Shown here piece by piece: positions 25,763 through 34,605 of a stretch of 64,000 nt of DNA. Position 1 is the stretch's first letter, and the number at the start of each line of letters is the position of its first letter. This DNA is from Neobacillus mesonae. Its GTDB lineage: Bacteria > Bacillota > Bacilli > Bacillales > Cytobacillaceae. The notes under the pieces were generated by a model. The model worked only from the letters and a program-made list of their open reading frames with translations. It was not told where the DNA came from and did not search any database. The translations under genes were made by a program, and so were the position numbers. The stretch spans positions 41,688 through 105,687 of the forward strand of contig NZ_JAMBNQ010000015.1 in the NCBI RefSeq assembly GCF_023715155.1, given 5' to 3'.

Positions 25763-26302
25763 ATTCCTATTCATGTACTTTCAATTTCATTTCAACTTAT
25801 GATAAGGTAAACCATCAATCGCCGTACTTGGGACCATCAATCACCAACCTTCATGTTTTACTTGTTCACAGGATAAACACGAGTGTTGACTGTCATATTT
25901 GAGAGAATCCCTACCTCCTTATTCATCGAATATGGTATGCCGATTGATTGCTGCCCTCCTTTTTTGAAAGGTTAAGATTATTATAAAACCAAATTTCAAT
26001 TTTGTAAATGTTCTGATTATTACAAATATATTACTTTTTTATAACTCACTAAGCTGATTTTTTTAATTTATTTCAAAAGCTTTGATGGGAGATGGATAAT
26101 ATTTACCTTCTCCGAAAAAACTACTATCAGACTGATTGATTTCCCCATTAACACTACGGTAAGCCAGCTTTTTAGTTTAATGTTTACGGGAAGCAAAAGT
26201 TGGGGGATAACTGCCCGTAAAAACGGGACTCAATGAATGGGGAGAGAAACACACCCGCTAATTGAAGTTTCACTTTATTCATGACTGAAAGGAGTTAACT
26301 CA
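25763..26302. other. 540-bp intergenic region ahead of yfkD
   Basis: No clear gene. A 22-codon minus-strand frame at 25858-25926 (MNKEVGILSNMTVNTRVYPV) has an AAGGAGGG site too far upstream and is not supported. Near yfkD the sequence can form TTTACGGG (26183-26190) / CCCGTAAA (26214-26221) and ATGAAT (26233) / ATTCAT (26277-26282), the latter ending just before the yfkD ribosome site, so a structured leader is possible. Confidence 0.5.
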
Positions 26303-27112
26303 GTGAGAAAATTAATCGCTGTCCTTATGACTTTGCTTTTAATGGTTACAATGGTTCCAGCCGCACAAGCTGAAAAAGCACCAGCCAAAAAGGAACCGGC
26401 AAAATATCAAATTCCAGCATCCGTCCGGAATATTACAAAGGAAAATACCTATCCAAATTCGACCCAAGATCTGCCCTATTTACAGCCGAGTGAATTAACC
26501 AAAAAATTAATAAACTCTTCCAATGTAAAAATTGAAAATCCTGATTTAATCAGGATGCTGAATGAGGCAAGCATTAATAGCACGCCATTTGCTATCGGCT
26601 ACCGCGCTATCATCTATCTTGGCCAGTGGGCATTGAATTATGAATCAGCTGAAACTTCGCCAAATTGGGAGTATCAAAAAATCAATACCAATTATTATGA
26701 TAATCGCGGCGGAAATACTCCTTATCAAATCAAGTATGTTCAGGAATCACAAAAAATTGTAAGAGGCGGCTTGACATCAAAAATTACGAATGCCGAAGAA
26801 GTTAAGAAAATGATGCTGCTCAAGTCGATGAAAAAAACGAATCTTCCATTATCTTTTGACACCGTCATCGGCGCAGGAACAAAGAATGATCATTATTACA
26901 ATATCCCGGCAAAACGTCTAGGATATCTTTACGCATACGCACCTGCTATCAGTGAAAAGGGAAAGGTAACCTATGGTGAAGTTTATTTAATGCTGAAGGG
27001 AAATCGTAAATTTATAGTTGTAAAAAACGTTACCTCACAGGGAATCGGAGCATGGATTCCAGTCCAGGACTATGTTTCCTTTGGCTTTGTTGCATCTGAA
27101 CGGCCAAGATAA
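26303..27112 (+). CDS. yfkD: YfkD-like exported protein
   Basis: GTG 26303 follows AAAGGAGTTAACTCA. The product has 269 residues with a Sec signal peptide (MRKLIAVLMTLLLMVTMVPA, cleaved near AQA|EK). The mature protein (SVRNITKENTYPNSTQDLPY; IYLGQWALNYES) follows the YfkD family, about 264 residues in B. subtilis. The family has no known enzymatic motif. Its place after chaA repeats the B. subtilis gene order. No partner gene shares its transcript. Confidence 0.88.
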   Translation: MRKLIAVLMTLLLMVTMVPAAQAEKAPAKKEPAKYQIPASVRNITKENTYPNSTQDLPYLQPSELTKKLINSSNVKIENPDLIRMLNEASINSTPFAIGYRAIIYLGQWALNYESAETSPNWEYQKINTNYYDNRGGNTPYQIKYVQESQKIVRGGLTSKITNAEEVKKMMLLKSMKKTNLPLSFDTVIGAGTKNDHYYNIPAKRLGYLYAYAPAISEKGKVTYGEVYLMLKGNRKFIVVKNVTSQGIGAWIPVQDYVSFGFVASERPR

Positions 27113-27126
27113 AACGAAAGAAAAGT

Positions 27127-27160
27127 GGACTCCCAATTTTAGTTTAGGGGGTCTTTTATT
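27127..27160 (+). terminator. Terminator after yfkD
   Basis: Stem GACTCCC / GGGGGTC followed by a T-rich tail. Confidence 0.7.
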
Positions 27161-27162
27161 TT

Positions 27163-27521
27163 GGCTCTTTTCTAAAAGATTGTTGCTTTTTGCTCACTTT
27201 TTAAGATTCGTTCAAAAAATAGAGGTAGAAATTCCCCTTATCTAGGAAATTGGATGTTAATTAGCTGAAATAGACGGAGAAATTTCCCTTATTTGATTTT
27301 AAACTGCTAAAATCGGGTGCTTTTCATTGAATAACGGAAAAAACTCCGCTTATTTTTTACTATTTAAGCTCTTAATTTTGCAAATAACGGGAAAACTTCC
27401 GCTTATTTTTTACTTCCAAGGGGGCTATCCTGTAATCCAGCTTTTTCGCAGAGTCCGCTATTCCTAAATTGAATAAACCACCGCTTTTCTTGGCATAACA
27501 ACATAGTTTACGAAAACAGCC
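27163..27521 (+). repeat. Dispersed repeat family R, copy 1 (359 bp)
   Basis: Begins GGCTCTTTTCTAAAAGATTG and ends CGAAAACAGCC. Near-identical copies lie at 51395-51740 and, truncated, at 63609-63817. It contains four spaced short inverted repeats of the AATAACGG / CCGCTTATT type (e.g. 27383-27406), about 51, 61 and 53 bp apart. It occupies most of the gap between yfkD and the SE1561 gene and holds no ORF. Confidence 0.9.
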
Positions 27522-27614
27522 TTTATTTTTTAAGACTGGACAAAATATAAGTAACCATTGCCAAAGCTAAGAAAATTAGATAGGATAAAAACGGTAATGA
27601 AAGGAGCGAAATAA

Positions 27615-27812
27615 ATGGGAAGCCCCACAAATGACAAGAATTTACAAGTGAGCTTTTTAAAGCAGCGTTTAAATATGTTTATTGACGTACTAGATGCGAT
27701 CGATCCAGAAGAAGCGGATCTTGAGGATATTGATCGATTAATTTCCATTCTCGATGAAATGGAATCCAAATGCAGAGAATTCAATAACCGTGAAATCGAA
27801 GAGCCTGTTTAA
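27615..27812 (+). CDS. SE1561 family protein (65 aa)
   Basis: ATG 27615 follows AAAGGAGCGAAATAA. The product contains VSFLKQRLNMFIDVLDAIDP and EEADLEDIDRLISILDEMES, the acidic helical core of the short SE1561 family found across Bacilli. It is soluble, about 65 residues, with no known function. A terminator follows directly. Confidence 0.8.
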   Translation: MGSPTNDKNLQVSFLKQRLNMFIDVLDAIDPEEADLEDIDRLISILDEMESKCREFNNREIEEPV

Positions 27813-27830
27813 ATCAGCAGGCTTTTTTTG
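27802..27830 (+). terminator. Terminator after the SE1561 gene
   Basis: Stem AGCCTG / CAGGCT overlapping the stop codon region, then seven T. Confidence 0.75.
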
Positions 27831-27865
27831 ATGATTAAATTTTTTGTCTTTGATAATTGTTTAGC

Positions 27866-28040
27866 TTTGACTCCAAGCCTCTCGAGGTTAAATAACTTGC
27901 GGCCCTAAAAAGTCAAAAGCGACTCTTAGAGCCTTAGAACATTTACTATGCCTGACGCTGAACACAAAGGAGAGCCGCTAAGCATAATTATCGCAGGAAC
28001 AAGCTGTGCTTGTTCCGAAGGAGCTTGAGCTTTTCCGGTT
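27866..28040 (+). repeat. Dispersed intergenic element E, copy 3
   Basis: Shares CTCGAGGT, AGCCGCTAAGCATAAT-ATCGCAGG, GGAACAAGCTGTGCTTGTTCC and GAAGGAGCTTGAGCTTTTCC with copies at 3247-3432 and 6662-6772. It fills most of the 346-bp gap between the SE1561 gene and the fumarase gene. Confidence 0.7.
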
Positions 28041-28158
28041 GTAATCGATTGCAAGCTTATCCTTTAAATCTGAAGCTTAGAGGAGTATAATTAAGACTTG
28101 CGAATAGTTGTAAAATTAAAATAGATAGAAGTGAACAAGGGAAAGGGGAACTCGAAAC

Positions 28159-29721
28159 GTGAATATTGCAAAATTTGAAGAAAGCATGTACCAGCTGGTT
28201 GTTGAAACTTCCACAAAGCTTCCTAAAGATGTTCGCCGTGCTGTAAAAGCAGCAAAAGAAAAGGAAAATTCCGGCACAAGAGCAGCCATGAGCCTTGCAA
28301 CTATTACAAATAATATTGCTATGGCTGATGAAAATGTTTCACCAATCTGCCAGGACACTGGACTGCCTACATTTAAAGTGAAAACTCCTGTTGGCGTAAA
28401 CCAATTAGAACTCAAAGCGGCTATTAAAAACGCCATTGTTCAGGCAACAAAAGACGGAAAATTGCGTCCAAATGCCGTCGATTCCCTAACTGGAAAAAAC
28501 AGTGGTGATAACCTTGGTGAAGGCCTGCCAGTTGTGAAATTCGAACAATGGGAAAAAGATTATATAGATGTTAAATTAATTTTAAAAGGCGGCGGCTGCG
28601 AAAATAAAAATATTCAATACAGCCTGCCATGTGAATTAGAAGGACTAGGACGTGCCGGCCGAGACCTTGATGGTATCCGTAAATGTATCATGCATTCTGT
28701 TTACCAGGCACAAGGACAAGGCTGCAGCGCAGGATTCATCGGCGTCGGTATCGGCGGAGACCGTTCTTCTGGTTACGATTTAGCAAAAGAACAATTATTC
28801 CGACCAGTTGAAGATGTAAACCCTAACGAAGACCTTCGTAAGCTTGAAGAATATGTAATGGAAAATGCCAATAAACTTGGTATCGGAACAATGGGATTCG
28901 GCGGCGAAGCTACCCTTTTAGGCTGTAAAGTTGGTGTTATGCACCGTATTCCTGCGAGCTTCTATGTATCGGTTGCTTATAACTGCTGGGCATTCCGCCG
29001 CATGGGTGTAAGTGTGGATGCACAAACAGGCGAGATTCGCGAATGGGCATACCAAGATGGCGAATTTATTGATTTTGGTGCAAGCCAAGCAGAAAAAGAA
29101 ACTGCTGCAGCGAAGAGCACGGAGAATGAAGTCATTCAACTTCAAGCTCCGATTACAGAAGAACAAATTCGTTCTCTAAAAGTCGGCGATGTAGTAGAAA
29201 TCAATGGCCGCATGTACACTGGCCGTGATGCAATCCATAAATATTTAATCGACAATGATGCACCAGTTGATTTGAACGGTCAAGTCATTTACCACTGCGG
29301 TCCGGTTATGTTAAAAGACGAAGAAGGCAATTGGCAAGTAAAAGCTGCCGGCCCAACTACAAGTATTCGTGAGGAACCATACCAAGGCGACATCATGAAG
29401 AAATTCGGCATCCGCGCTGTCATCGGTAAAGGCGGCATGGGTCCAAAGACTTTAGCTGCATTAGGAGAGCATGGCGGTGTATATCTAAACGCAATCGGCG
29501 GTGCCGCACAATACTATGCTGACTGTATCAAAGCAGTTGAAGGTGTTGACTTAACAGAATTCGGTATTCCAGAAGCTATGTGGCACCTTCGTGTAGAAGG
29601 CTTCCGCGCTGTTGTAACAATGGACTCCCACGGAAACAGCCTGCACGCAGATGTAGACAAAAGTTCTTTGGAAAAATTAGCACAATTTAAGGAACCGGTT
29701 TTTAATAAAAGATTTTGTTAA
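28159..29721 (+). CDS. fumA: Fumarate hydratase, class I (iron-sulfur)
   Basis: GTG 28159 follows AAAGGGG. The 520-residue product fuses the alpha part (VSPICQDTGLPTFKV near residues 60-75; GGGCENKNIQYSLPC; GQGCSAGFIGVGIGGDRSSG) and the beta part (PAGPTTSIREEPY-type AAGPTTSIREEPYQGDIMKK; GKGGMGPKTLAALGEHGGVY) of class I fumarases. Conserved Cys in ICQDTG, GGGCEN and LLGCKVGV are candidates for the [4Fe-4S] ligands. It interconverts fumarate and malate in the TCA cycle. B. subtilis 168 relies on a class II enzyme, so this is a different family. Confidence 0.93.
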   Translation: MNIAKFEESMYQLVVETSTKLPKDVRRAVKAAKEKENSGTRAAMSLATITNNIAMADENVSPICQDTGLPTFKVKTPVGVNQLELKAAIKNAIVQATKDGKLRPNAVDSLTGKNSGDNLGEGLPVVKFEQWEKDYIDVKLILKGGGCENKNIQYSLPCELEGLGRAGRDLDGIRKCIMHSVYQAQGQGCSAGFIGVGIGGDRSSGYDLAKEQLFRPVEDVNPNEDLRKLEEYVMENANKLGIGTMGFGGEATLLGCKVGVMHRIPASFYVSVAYNCWAFRRMGVSVDAQTGEIREWAYQDGEFIDFGASQAEKETAAAKSTENEVIQLQAPITEEQIRSLKVGDVVEINGRMYTGRDAIHKYLIDNDAPVDLNGQVIYHCGPVMLKDEEGNWQVKAAGPTTSIREEPYQGDIMKKFGIRAVIGKGGMGPKTLAALGEHGGVYLNAIGGAAQYYADCIKAVEGVDLTEFGIPEAMWHLRVEGFRAVVTMDSHGNSLHADVDKSSLEKLAQFKEPVFNKRFC

Positions 29722-29722
29722 G

Positions 29723-29757
29723 ATAGACTCGCTCATGGGGCGGGTCTATTTTTTTTG
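29723..29757 (+). terminator. Terminator after the fumarase gene
   Basis: Stem ATAGACTCGC / GCGGGTCTAT followed by eight T. Confidence 0.85.
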
Positions 29758-30004
29758 ATTTGCGTGAATCCAATTTATGTAAAATTTTGCAGAAATAATA
29801 CGGAGTTATGTAGAATTGATTTTAAATTATTTCGGAACTTTGATGGTTTAGTCAAAAAGTATATAGGTAAAATTAAAAAGGAGAAATTTATTTGTTTGTT
29901 AAGGAACCTGACTGTGCCATAAGCTATTAATGAAAGTAGAAGGATTGGAGGGAAGGCTGCAGGAGAATCACGAGTAAATTTTGGAGATTTAATCAAAGAA
30001 ATCT

Positions 30005-30243
30005 GTCACTAATAAAGCGTTTTATAGACAAAATTGGTAATTAGCAAGGGGAACCAATCCTTAATAAAGCGTCTTAAAGACAAAATTGGCAGTCATCAAG
30101 GGAAAACAGTCTTTAATAAAGGGGCTTGAAGACAAAACTGGTAATTAGCAAGGGGAAACTGTCTTTAATAAAGTGTCTTAAAGACAAAACTGGCAGTCAG
30201 CAATAGTAAGTTGTCTTTAATAAAGTATTTTAAAGACAAAATA
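30005..30243 (+). repeat. Tandem array 3: 52-bp units with GTCTTT/AAAGAC arms
   Basis: AATAAAG starts at 30011, 30063, 30115, 30167 and 30219, an exact 52-bp step. The clearest units read GTCTTT, 13-nt loop (e.g. AATAAAGTGTCTT), AAAGAC, then a ~27-nt spacer with CAAGGGGAAA. Sequence differs from arrays 1 and 2, but the period, arm length and loop length are the same. Confidence 0.93.
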
Positions 30244-30893
30244 GCAAAAATAAAGCATTGAAGTTGGTTTTTAATGCAGAAAAGAGCTGTATGTATTAAC
30301 TAAGACAAAATTTATATTTCTTATGATTTTCGGCTGACTTATAAACATCCACCGAAATCATTATTGGGTAGGGAAATACCGAAGGTCACAAAAGAATACA
30401 AAGAGCGGTGAACTTGTTAAATAGTATAGAGACATCTGAGAATAGATTTGGTCGAAGGCTTGTAAATGAAACTGATTTCGAAAATATAAACAGTCTTTTA
30501 ATAAAGAGTCATACACCTAAAAATCACGATGTCATAAATAGACTCAATATAATGACGGTGATATTTTTAACCGGTTCAATGTCCAAGATGTCTTAAATTG
30601 CCAATGACATATCACCGAATGACCTGGATTTACCCTTATTGTCAATTTGTTTCTAGAGACGCCCATCTAAAAGCCATTCAAGACCGCTTATTCATTTTTA
30701 ATTCTCCAATAACGAATTTCGAACTTCACAGCTTTCTTCATCTTCCAAACTCCAGAATTGCAACCTATATTTTATCATTAACTGATCAGGAGGAACGAAA
30801 GGCCGCATTTACAACCCACACAAACCACAATCTACCAATTATGTTTTCCCCATTAAAACGAATACTATAAAAAACAATATAGGGGGAAAATGG
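30244..30893 (+). other. 650-bp region with two short frames of doubtful status
   Basis: Frames at 30408-30596 (62 aa) and 30598-30870 (90 aa, TTG start) follow each other but have no convincing ribosome sites. The second encodes QFVSRDAHLKAIQDRLFIFN, then a Leu-rich helical stretch, so it could be the remnant of a gene. I do not recognise either. Confidence 0.35.
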
Positions 30894-31658
30894 ATGAAAA
30901 AAATAATGGTCTCCATTATGGGATTGATGCTTCTATTGGTTCCAAATATTACATACGCGGTGTCGAATCAGCCCATTCACTGGGGGTTTAAAAAAGCCGT
31001 GAATGAAGAGCAGCCGGATGCCGGTGCCCAGTACAATGAGATTCTTGCTAAATACGGTGCGTATTATAAAGGTGATCCGGGCACCAAGACCTTGTACCTG
31101 ACCTTTGACGCTGGTTATGAGAACGGCTTTATGCCCAAAATTCTTGAAGTGTTAAAAGAGGAAAAGGTTCCAGCCACTTTTTTTGTGACAGGCCACTTTT
31201 TGGAATCTCAGCCAGAACTGTCAAAGCAAATGGTAAAAGAAGGGCATATTATCGGAAACCATTCCTGGAGCCATCCGGATTTCACCACCATGAGTGAAGC
31301 GAAAATCCGTGAAGAACTTGATAAAGTTAAAATAAAGACAAAAGAATTAACTGGACAGAAGGATATGAAGTATTTACGTCCGCCGCGCGGTATTTTTAGT
31401 GAAAGAACGATGCAGGTGGCGAAAGAGGCAGGATATACTCATGTGTTCTGGTCGCTTGCCTTTGTGGATTGGAATATTAACCAGCAAAGAGGCTGGCAGT
31501 ATTCGTATGACAATATTATGAAACAAATTCATCCTGGCTGTATTCTGCTGCTTCATTCAGTATCCAAGGATAATGCTGATGCATTGGAAAAAGCAATTCA
31601 GGACTTGAAAAAGAAAGGCTATAAATTCAAAAGCCTTGATTATTTAATGAAAAAGTAA
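30894..31658 (+). CDS. pdaA: Delta-lactam-biosynthetic de-N-acetylase PdaA (polysaccharide deacetylase)
   Basis: ATG 30894 follows AGGGGGAAA. The 254-residue product has a Sec signal (residues 1-22, cleaved near TYA) and a NodB deacetylase domain. Family motifs: TLYLTFDAGYENG (catalytic Asp region; FDAGY replaces the usual FDDG), GNHSWSHPDFT (metal-binding HSxxHP), LRPPRG, and CILLLHSVS. PdaA makes muramic delta-lactam in spore cortex peptidoglycan and is needed for germination. In B. subtilis it is yfjS, from the same chromosomal neighbourhood. Confidence 0.93.
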   Translation: MKKIMVSIMGLMLLLVPNITYAVSNQPIHWGFKKAVNEEQPDAGAQYNEILAKYGAYYKGDPGTKTLYLTFDAGYENGFMPKILEVLKEEKVPATFFVTGHFLESQPELSKQMVKEGHIIGNHSWSHPDFTTMSEAKIREELDKVKIKTKELTGQKDMKYLRPPRGIFSERTMQVAKEAGYTHVFWSLAFVDWNINQQRGWQYSYDNIMKQIHPGCILLLHSVSKDNADALEKAIQDLKKKGYKFKSLDYLMKK

Positions 31659-31691
31659 AACCGGATTTCTTCGAGGTCCGGTTTTACTTTT
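31656..31691 (+). terminator. Terminator after pdaA
   Basis: Stem AAAACCGGA / TCCGGTTTT then a T-rich tail. Confidence 0.8.
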
Positions 31692-31793
31692 CTGAACGTT
31701 ATTCAACAATTACAAATATTGATTTACATGGCACGGAATAACCTTTATAATAATTGAAATATTGCCTGAAGTATTTCCCTTCGAGGTGCGCCC

Positions 31794-33035
31794 ATGTCCA
31801 TTTATGTAAAGGTTATGTTGTTTCAAGTTTTAATGATCCTCTTTCCTATTTTTGTTTATCATTTATTTTTTAACGAAAGTGAACGCAGACGAAGAAAGCC
31901 ATATTCAATCCTCACCATTATCATGATTATTGTCCTGCTTTTGTCAATGTCATTCCCTATTCGATTTTCTGAGGGTTATGTCTATGACTTTAGAATTATT
32001 CCGTTTATCATTTCATTTATTTATGGGGGGACCGTCCCAGGACTAATTACCGGTGTTATTTTATTGGTTTACCGTTTTATTATTGGGGGGGAAGGATTTT
32101 ATGTTGTTCTAATCAATTATTCTATCACCTGCGCAGTGTTGATTTTTATGGGGAAAAAGTTTGAGTCCTTTCATAAGAATCACAAACTTCTGTTTATTAG
32201 TATTATTTTTTGGGTAAACACCTTTATTGTCATGCTAACTTTATTTTCCAAAAATGAGATTTCCCAAATTTATTTTATGCTCGTTTTTTATACTTTAACA
32301 TGGTTATGTTTAATATTAGTGGTCTTTTTAATAGAAAATGTGAACCATCGAATGGCCATGCGTGAAAAGTTACAAAAAGATGAAAAACTAAACGTAGTCA
32401 GCCAACTGGCGGCTTCTGTAGCCCACGAAGTGAGAAATCCATTAACAGCAGTACGGGGATTTTTGCAGTTAATTTCTGATGATGATAACTTACAGGGATC
32501 ACAGAGGTCTTATATTCAAATTGCATTAAGCGAACTTGACCATGCCCAGTCCATTATCAATGATTATCTTTCGTTGGCAAAGCCTAATACTGAAGAATTG
32601 TCCTCCATTAATATTTCGGAGGAGGTTATGAAAACTGTTGCCCTCATGAAATCGTATTCCAATATTCAAAATATCACGATAGAAACAGATGTCCAGGATT
32701 CCCTTTTTATCAAAGGAAACAAGGGAGAAATCAAGCAGGTTTTAGTCAATATTATCAAGAATGGTATTGAGGCAATGAACACAGGCGGCACTCTTACCGT
32801 GTGTACAAATGAAAAGGATGGCTGGGTTTCCATCGAAATCACGGATAGAGGAGTAGGCATGACCAAGAGTCAAATTAAAAAACTAGGGACACTCTTCTAT
32901 ACAACAAAAGAAAAAGGCACAGGTGTCGGCCTTACCCTCTCTTATCAGCTGATTCGGGCAATGAAAGGAAAAATAAAAGTAGAAAGCGAACCTGGAATTG
33001 GCACTACTTTCATTATTCAATTTCCAAGTGCATAG
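31794..33035 (+). CDS. Membrane sensor histidine kinase, KinB-like (5TM sensor)
   Basis: The 413-residue product has five to six membrane segments (residues ~5-190) of the 5TM-LYT type (RIIPFIISFIYGGTVPGLIT). Then come a HisKA dimerisation helix (SQLAASVAHEVRNPLTAVRG; phospho-His in AHEVRNP) and an HATPase_c domain with N box (NIIKNGIEAM), G1 (DRGVGM) and G2 (TTKEKGTGVGLTL). The layout and length follow B. subtilis KinB (428), a kinase that feeds the Spo0F/Spo0A phosphorelay. The ligand is unknown. Single gene with its own terminator. Confidence 0.85.
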   Translation: MSIYVKVMLFQVLMILFPIFVYHLFFNESERRRRKPYSILTIIMIIVLLLSMSFPIRFSEGYVYDFRIIPFIISFIYGGTVPGLITGVILLVYRFIIGGEGFYVVLINYSITCAVLIFMGKKFESFHKNHKLLFISIIFWVNTFIVMLTLFSKNEISQIYFMLVFYTLTWLCLILVVFLIENVNHRMAMREKLQKDEKLNVVSQLAASVAHEVRNPLTAVRGFLQLISDDDNLQGSQRSYIQIALSELDHAQSIINDYLSLAKPNTEELSSINISEEVMKTVALMKSYSNIQNITIETDVQDSLFIKGNKGEIKQVLVNIIKNGIEAMNTGGTLTVCTNEKDGWVSIEITDRGVGMTKSQIKKLGTLFYTTKEKGTGVGLTLSYQLIRAMKGKIKVESEPGIGTTFIIQFPSA

Positions 33036-33040
33036 AAAAC

Positions 33041-33068
33041 AAAGGGTACCATTTCGGTATCCTTTTTC
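33041..33068 (+). terminator. Terminator after the KinB-like gene
   Basis: Stem AAAGGGTACC / GGTATCCTTT followed by T run. Confidence 0.75.
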
Positions 33069-33191
33069 GGTTTAGGGATACATTTTATGGAATTCGGATT
33101 TACCCGGTTTCGTGCTATAATACGTTGATAATGAACTTTTATAGATGAAAGTGCCCTAATATGGGCATTGCATAAATTTGGAGTGATCGTA

Positions 33192-34580
33192 ATGAAAAAA
33201 GAACAATCCATTAAAATCCAACCGAAGCAGACGTTCCCGCTGACAATTAAGAGACTGGGGATAAATGGAGAAGGTGTCGGTTATTTTAAAAAGCAGGTTG
33301 TCTTTGTACCAGGGGCCCTTCCTGGCGAAGAAGTGGTGGCAGAAGCAACAAAAATCCATCCTAAATTTGCCGAAGCAAAGATAAAAAAAATTCGTATCAA
33401 GTCACCGCATCGGGTGAATCCGCTTTGCCCGGTTTACGAACAATGCGGCGGCTGCCAGCTGCAGCACCTCGCTTACAATCAGCAGCTGAAGGAAAAACGC
33501 GATATCGTTATTCAAGCTCTTGAACGGCATACAAAGCTTAATCTCGAAACACTCGATGTCCGTGAAACAATAGGTATGGAGAATCCATGGGGGTACCGCA
33601 ACAAGAGCAGTTTTCAAGTGGGTGAGAAAAACGGAAAACTGCTTGCCGGTCTTTACGGCTTAAATTCTCACCAATTAATCAATATTGATCAATGTGCGGT
33701 CCAGCATTCGCAAACAAATGAAGCAACGGCCATTGTGAAGCGAATCTTACAAGACCAACACATACCAATATATAATGAAAAAACCCGAAAAGGGATTGTC
33801 CGCACCATTGTCACCCGTGTCGGTGTCCAGACAGGCGAACTACAGGTTGTGTTAATTACATTCAAAAAGGAACTGCCAAAAAAAGAACTGATTATTGAAG
33901 AAATCCAAAAAAGGCTGCCAAATGTAAAATCAATTGTCCAAAATATTAATGGTGAAAAAACGTCGCTGATTTTTGGGGAAGAAACGGTAAGGCTTGCAGG
34001 AGAGGATTTTATCCAAGAAACATTGGGAGATTTGCAGTTCGAGCTTTCCGCAAGAACATTCTTCCAACTGAATCCAACTCAAACATTAAAGCTTTATAAT
34101 GAAGTGAAAAAAGCGGCAGAACTTACAGGAACGGAAAAAGTTCTAGATGCTTACTGTGGAGTTGGAACTATTGGATTGTGGCTGGCAGACCAAGCTGGAG
34201 AAGTCCGCGGTATGGACGTTATTCCAGAATCAATTGAGGATGCTAAGAAAAATGCAAAGCGGCACGGCTTCACGAATACGAAATATGTTCCGGGAAAAGC
34301 GGAGGAAGTCCTGCCAAAATGGGTGAAAAAGGGATGGAAGCCCGATGTTGTGGTTGTCGATCCGCCGAGAACAGGTCTTGACAGTCAGCTGATCCAAACC
34401 ATTCTACAAGTGAAACCGAAAAAATTAATCTATGTATCCTGCAACCCATCTACGTTGTCGAAGGATATTCAAGTTTTGGGCAAGAATTATGAGGTAAAAT
34501 ATATTCAGCCGGTGGACATGTTTCCGCATACCAGCCACGTGGAGTGTATCTCGCAACTCATTTTAAAGAAAGGCAACTAA
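33192..34580 (+). CDS. rlmCD: 23S rRNA (uracil-C5)-methyltransferase RlmCD-type
   Basis: ATG 33192 ([18 protein letters not shown]) follows GGAGTGATCGTA and is preferred over the upstream start at 33168. The 462-residue enzyme has an N-terminal TRAM domain (residues ~12-70), an iron-sulfur Cys set ([14 protein letters not shown]), an SAM site ([12 protein letters not shown]) and the catalytic cysteine motif ([12 protein letters not shown]). It methylates uridines in 23S rRNA. Its 3' end is a known integration target (rumA/rlmD-type sites for integrative elements in Firmicutes), and here it abuts recombinase genes. Confidence 0.92.
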   Translation: MKKEQSIKIQPKQTFPLTIKRLGINGEGVGYFKKQVVFVPGALPGEEVVAEATKIHPKFAEAKIKKIRIKSPHRVNPLCPVYEQCGGCQLQHLAYNQQLKEKRDIVIQALERHTKLNLETLDVRETIGMENPWGYRNKSSFQVGEKNGKLLAGLYGLNSHQLINIDQCAVQHSQTNEATAIVKRILQDQHIPIYNEKTRKGIVRTIVTRVGVQTGELQVVLITFKKELPKKELIIEEIQKRLPNVKSIVQNINGEKTSLIFGEETVRLAGEDFIQETLGDLQFELSARTFFQLNPTQTLKLYNEVKKAAELTGTEKVLDAYCGVGTIGLWLADQAGEVRGMDVIPESIEDAKKNAKRHGFTNTKYVPGKAEEVLPKWVKKGWKPDVVVVDPPRTGLDSQLIQTILQVKPKKLIYVSCNPSTLSKDIQVLGKNYEVKYIQPVDMFPHTSHVECISQLILKKGN

Positions 34581-34605
34581 CCCATTGGGCGTTGCCTTTT
34601 TACGT
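34537..34605 (+). repeat. rlmCD 3' end (att-like repeat, copy 1) with terminator
   Basis: From ACGTGGAGTGTATC through the stop codon to the hairpin AAAGGCAAC / GTTGCCTTT. Parts of this sequence recur at 43736-43807 (about 41 of 47 bases), 45961-46018 and 61619-61655 (about 31 of 38 over the terminator part). The hairpin also terminates rlmCD and the convergent recombinase. Confidence 0.75.

Noticed and set aside
25858..25926. 22-codon minus-strand ORF upstream of yfkD
   Set aside because: The only good ribosome site is over 30 nt from the start; too short to support.
30408..30870. Two consecutive frames as genes
   Set aside because: No ribosome sites and no recognised domain; kept only as a doubtful region.
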